This document shows positions 41,627 to 43,329 of a stretch of 43,329 nt of DNA, piece by piece; position 1 is the stretch's first letter; every line of letters begins with the position of its first letter. This stretch comes from Sphingobacterium psychroaquaticum (GTDB lineage: Bacteria > Bacteroidota > Bacteroidia > Sphingobacteriales > Sphingobacteriaceae). The DNA lies in assembly GCF_900177625.1 (NCBI RefSeq), contig NZ_FXAU01000001.1:1260426-1303754 (forward strand). Direction: 5' to 3'. Made by a program: the position numbers and the translations under genes. The notes under the pieces are model-generated. The model did no database searches and was not told the origin of the DNA. It worked only from the letters and a program-made list of their open reading frames with translations.

Positions 41627-41670
41627 CTCGTTTTAAAGCCTCCCGATCATTCCATAATTCACATTTGCAG

Positions 41671-41713
41671 CGAGACCAAATCGAGACCAAAAAATATTCA
41701 AAATTTGGTCTCG
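41671..41713. repeat. Direct and inverted CGAGACCAAA repeats
   Basis: CGAGACCAAA occurs twice in direct orientation (41671-41680, 41682-41691) and once inverted as TTTGGTCTCG (41704-41713). The place, between tmRNA and an integrase remnant, suggests recombinase binding sites of an element once inserted at ssrA. That link is inference. Confidence 0.55.
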
Positions 41714-41828
41714 CCAAAGGCCATAAAAACATGACTACAAGATAGTTACGAAGCAAGAACAAGATTCAAACATCTTGATTTAGAGCACAAAAAGAAGCAA
41801 ATTAAAGGAAAGTAAAAACACCACGACT

Positions 41829-42002
41829 ATGAAAGCCAATCTCACAATCCACATGTACGCTAAGCCCACCAAAGCAAATAACCTAGGAAAGTACCCTTTT
41901 TTTGTTTCATTATTTTTTATTTACTTTTTCTTCAGCAAGTATAAATACTACGATTTTAAGCAACGCTTAATTTTAGTTTATAACCAGAAAAAGGGAAATT
42001 AA
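41829..42002 (+). pseudogene. Truncated start of a tyrosine-recombinase-type integrase
   Basis: An ORF of 57 codons whose first 26 residues (MKANLTIHMYA, then KPTKANNLGKYPFFV) resemble the N-terminal arm-binding domain of Bacteroidota phage and transposon integrases, which go on with a beta strand and a GKR turn. Here the sequence instead runs into a Phe/Tyr/Lys-rich AT stretch and stops. The catalytic domain is gone. The place downstream of tmRNA, a common integration target, supports a relic of an excised or decayed element. The similarity is by eye and modest. Confidence 0.5.
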
Positions 42003-42418
42003 TGTTGTAATAATTTGATTAGTCCTATGATGTCCAAAAAATACATATCTCACTTTCCATTATAAAGGGCTTTCCCGTAAATTGGTTAAATAAAAAAAAA
42101 TTCAAGATCTAATAAACAAACACACCTATATAGTCTAAAACATCAATATCCAACATATCTCACCCATCGGATACCTTTATTTTCAAACTGAAACAAAACT
42201 GCTACAGGACGTGACAGTTTTACGCATGATATAAATAAAAGAAATTACTTTTTTTTTATCATTTGTAAAAATTTACATCAAATTCATTTCCGAACTTAGA
42301 CTCAATATTCACTACGAACATATGTTGCTCCACTTTACTACAAATAAGATCCATTGTCCTAAAGTTACCCAAACTATATCCGCTAGCATCATCGTTCCTT
42401 AATAAACAATTTCAGAAA
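42003..42418. other. AT-rich gene-free region
   Basis: No ORF, RNA gene or strong repeat seen. A 7-bp stem AAAACTG/CAGTTTT (42195-42221) is the only notable structure. The base composition is richer in A and T than the flanking genes, as expected of decayed or acquired DNA. The earlier stretch 41714-41828 likewise holds nothing clear. Confidence 0.5.
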
Positions 42419-42874
42419 ATGAGTATATTAATTAGAAAGTCCGAAGAAAAGGACAGCGATAAAATCTGGCATTTAATGAAAGAATTAGCTGTGTTCGAAA
42501 AATACATCAACAGCTTTGCCATCACCCCAGAAATTGTCAGAGACAGTGGCTTTAAGAAAGCAAACCCAGATTTTTATTGTATTGTAGCCGAAGATGGCGA
42601 CAAGATTGCAGGGATGCTCGTTTATTACTTCCTCCCATACACAGCCCAAAATCGCCCCGCAATCTATATGAAAGAGCTCTTTGTCGATGAAAATTATCGT
42701 GGTAAAAAAATTGGCGAGCAACTAATGAATGTATTGAAAAAAGAAGCTCAAACGAATAATTGTAAACAGATAAAATGGACCGTAGCACCTTGGAACGAAG
42801 CAGGAATAAAGTTCTATGAAAGATTAGGCGCAGAAGAAAACAAGGATTGGTTAAATTACGAATGGAACATCTAA
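42419..42874 (+). CDS. GNAT family N-acetyltransferase
   Basis: A 151-residue acyl-CoA-dependent acetyltransferase. It opens with ILIRKSEEKDSDKIWHLM, typical of the diamine/amino-acid acetyltransferase branch. The acetyl-CoA binding motif A reads MKELFVDENYRGKKIGEQL, giving the pyrophosphate loop YRGKKIG. Motif B follows as WTVAPWNEAGIKFYERLGAE. The family resembles spermidine/diamine acetyltransferases, but the substrate is not fixed by sequence. It is followed after 13 nt by another GNAT gene. Confidence 0.88.
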   Translation: MSILIRKSEEKDSDKIWHLMKELAVFEKYINSFAITPEIVRDSGFKKANPDFYCIVAEDGDKIAGMLVYYFLPYTAQNRPAIYMKELFVDENYRGKKIGEQLMNVLKKEAQTNNCKQIKWTVAPWNEAGIKFYERLGAEENKDWLNYEWNI

Positions 42875-42887
42875 AAACAAGGCACTG

Positions 42888-43329
42888 ATGGAACAGATAA
42901 CAATAAAGCAAGTATCCCTAAGCGATATCGATCAATTACAAAAAATAGGCAAAGAAACATTCTTTGAAACATTTTCCGAAAGTAATACCGAGGAAAATAT
43001 GGCTAATTATTTAACAGAAGGGTTTTCTTTCGAAAAGCTCACCGACGAACTGAATAATTCAACCTCTATGTTCTATTTCGCCTTAGCCCAAAATGAGGTG
43101 ATCGGTTACTTAAAAATCAACTTCGGTCAATCCCAAACCGAATTAAAAGATGAGAAAGCCCTCGAAATAGAACGTATCTATGTATTAAAAGAATATCATG
43201 GCAAAAATGTCGGACAAGTCCTGTATCAAAAAGCTATGGAGATCGCCAAGGAAAAAAAAGCAGACTACGTTTGGCTAGGTGTTTGGGAAGAAAACCCGAG
43301 AGCGATCAGCTTTTACAAAAAAAATGGTT
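42888..43329 (+). CDS. GNAT family N-acetyltransferase, cut by the window end
   Basis: At least 147 residues; the 3' end lies outside the window. It begins EQITIKQVSLSDIDQLQKIG. Motif A is ERIYVLKEYHGKNVGQVLYQ, with the CoA loop YHGKNVG. Motif B is WLGVWEENPRAISFYKKNG. The text matches the PaiA-like group, whose studied members acetylate polyamines, but this is a family guess. The ATG is 13 nt after the preceding GNAT stop, so the two are probably co-transcribed. The proteins are only distantly alike, so a recent duplication is unlikely. Confidence 0.85.
   Translation, partial: MEQITIKQVSLSDIDQLQKIGKETFFETFSESNTEENMANYLTEGFSFEKLTDELNNSTSMFYFALAQNEVIGYLKINFGQSQTELKDEKALEIERIYVLKEYHGKNVGQVLYQKAMEIAKEKKADYVWLGVWEENPRAISFYKKNG

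Noticed and set aside
41358..41762. 134-codon ORF on the minus strand across tmRNA
   Set aside because: It lies over the clear tmRNA structure and its terminator; it is open by chance.
41570..43329. Second copy of the tmRNA 3' end as an attachment-site repeat
   Set aside because: No copy of the GGTTCGACTCC-type end was found downstream within the window; a right-hand border, if any, lies beyond it.

Overview
The window is chromosomal DNA from a Bacteroidota bacterium, most likely of the Sphingobacteriaceae (Sphingobacterium or a close relative). The signs are: promoter -7 boxes of the form TAnnTTTG in front of many genes, weak ribosome binding sites, a futalosine-type menaquinone cluster, a DNA polymerase III alpha subunit carrying its own N-terminal exonuclease, an ECF sigma factor paired with a membrane-anchored protein with a predicted beta-barrel end, and a tmRNA tag reading GEENYALAA. 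The content is almost all core housekeeping; mobile DNA is limited to one decayed integrase start beside the tmRNA.

Layout. 1-5.1 kb (minus strand): lysC-lysA and serC-serA, each pair apparently an operon. 5.4-10.4 kb: gyrA followed within 4 nt by two secreted TPR proteins, closed by a terminator. 10.5-14.1 kb: a lipocalin-like protein, a YchJ-type protein, the ribosomal operon rpsF-rpsR-rplI and a lipoprotein sugar dehydrogenase. 14.2-16.5 kb: a secreted rhodanese-thioredoxin fusion, a DUF423 protein, and a fluoride riboswitch controlling a CLC-F fluoride exporter. 16.5-16.9 kb is a gene-free patch of repeats. 16.9-21.5 kb (minus): mqnE, a histidine phosphatase and mqnA, then an MsbA-like ABC transporter. 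21.7-26.1 kb (plus): an aminotransferase and tyrA, then hisG-hisD behind a promoter and a 19-codon leader peptide with four His codons. 26.3-31 kb: type II NADH dehydrogenase, a lysine-rich histone H1-like protein, lpxB, a secreted protein of unknown role and trxA. 31-36.9 kb (minus): dnaE and a Tat-exported metallophosphoesterase. 37-41.1 kb: a short gene-poor transcription unit, a HAD phosphatase, the sigma/anti-sigma-like pair and a universal stress protein operon. 41.2-43.3 kb: ssrA (tmRNA), an integrase remnant, and two GNAT acetyltransferases, the second cut by the window end.

The most rewarding spots for a second look are (i) the his leader peptide and possible attenuator at 23.8 kb, (ii) the fluoride riboswitch/CLC-F pair at 15.2 kb, (iii) a compact unit at 36.97-37.19 kb in which a perfect dyad overlaps a -7 box and is followed by a leader hairpin, a 25-codon ORF and a second hairpin, (iv) a 14-bp tandem repeat present in two intergenic places, (v) the exonuclease-polymerase fusion, and (vi) the integrase remnant beside tmRNA. 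All functional calls are by reading motifs; no database search was possible.
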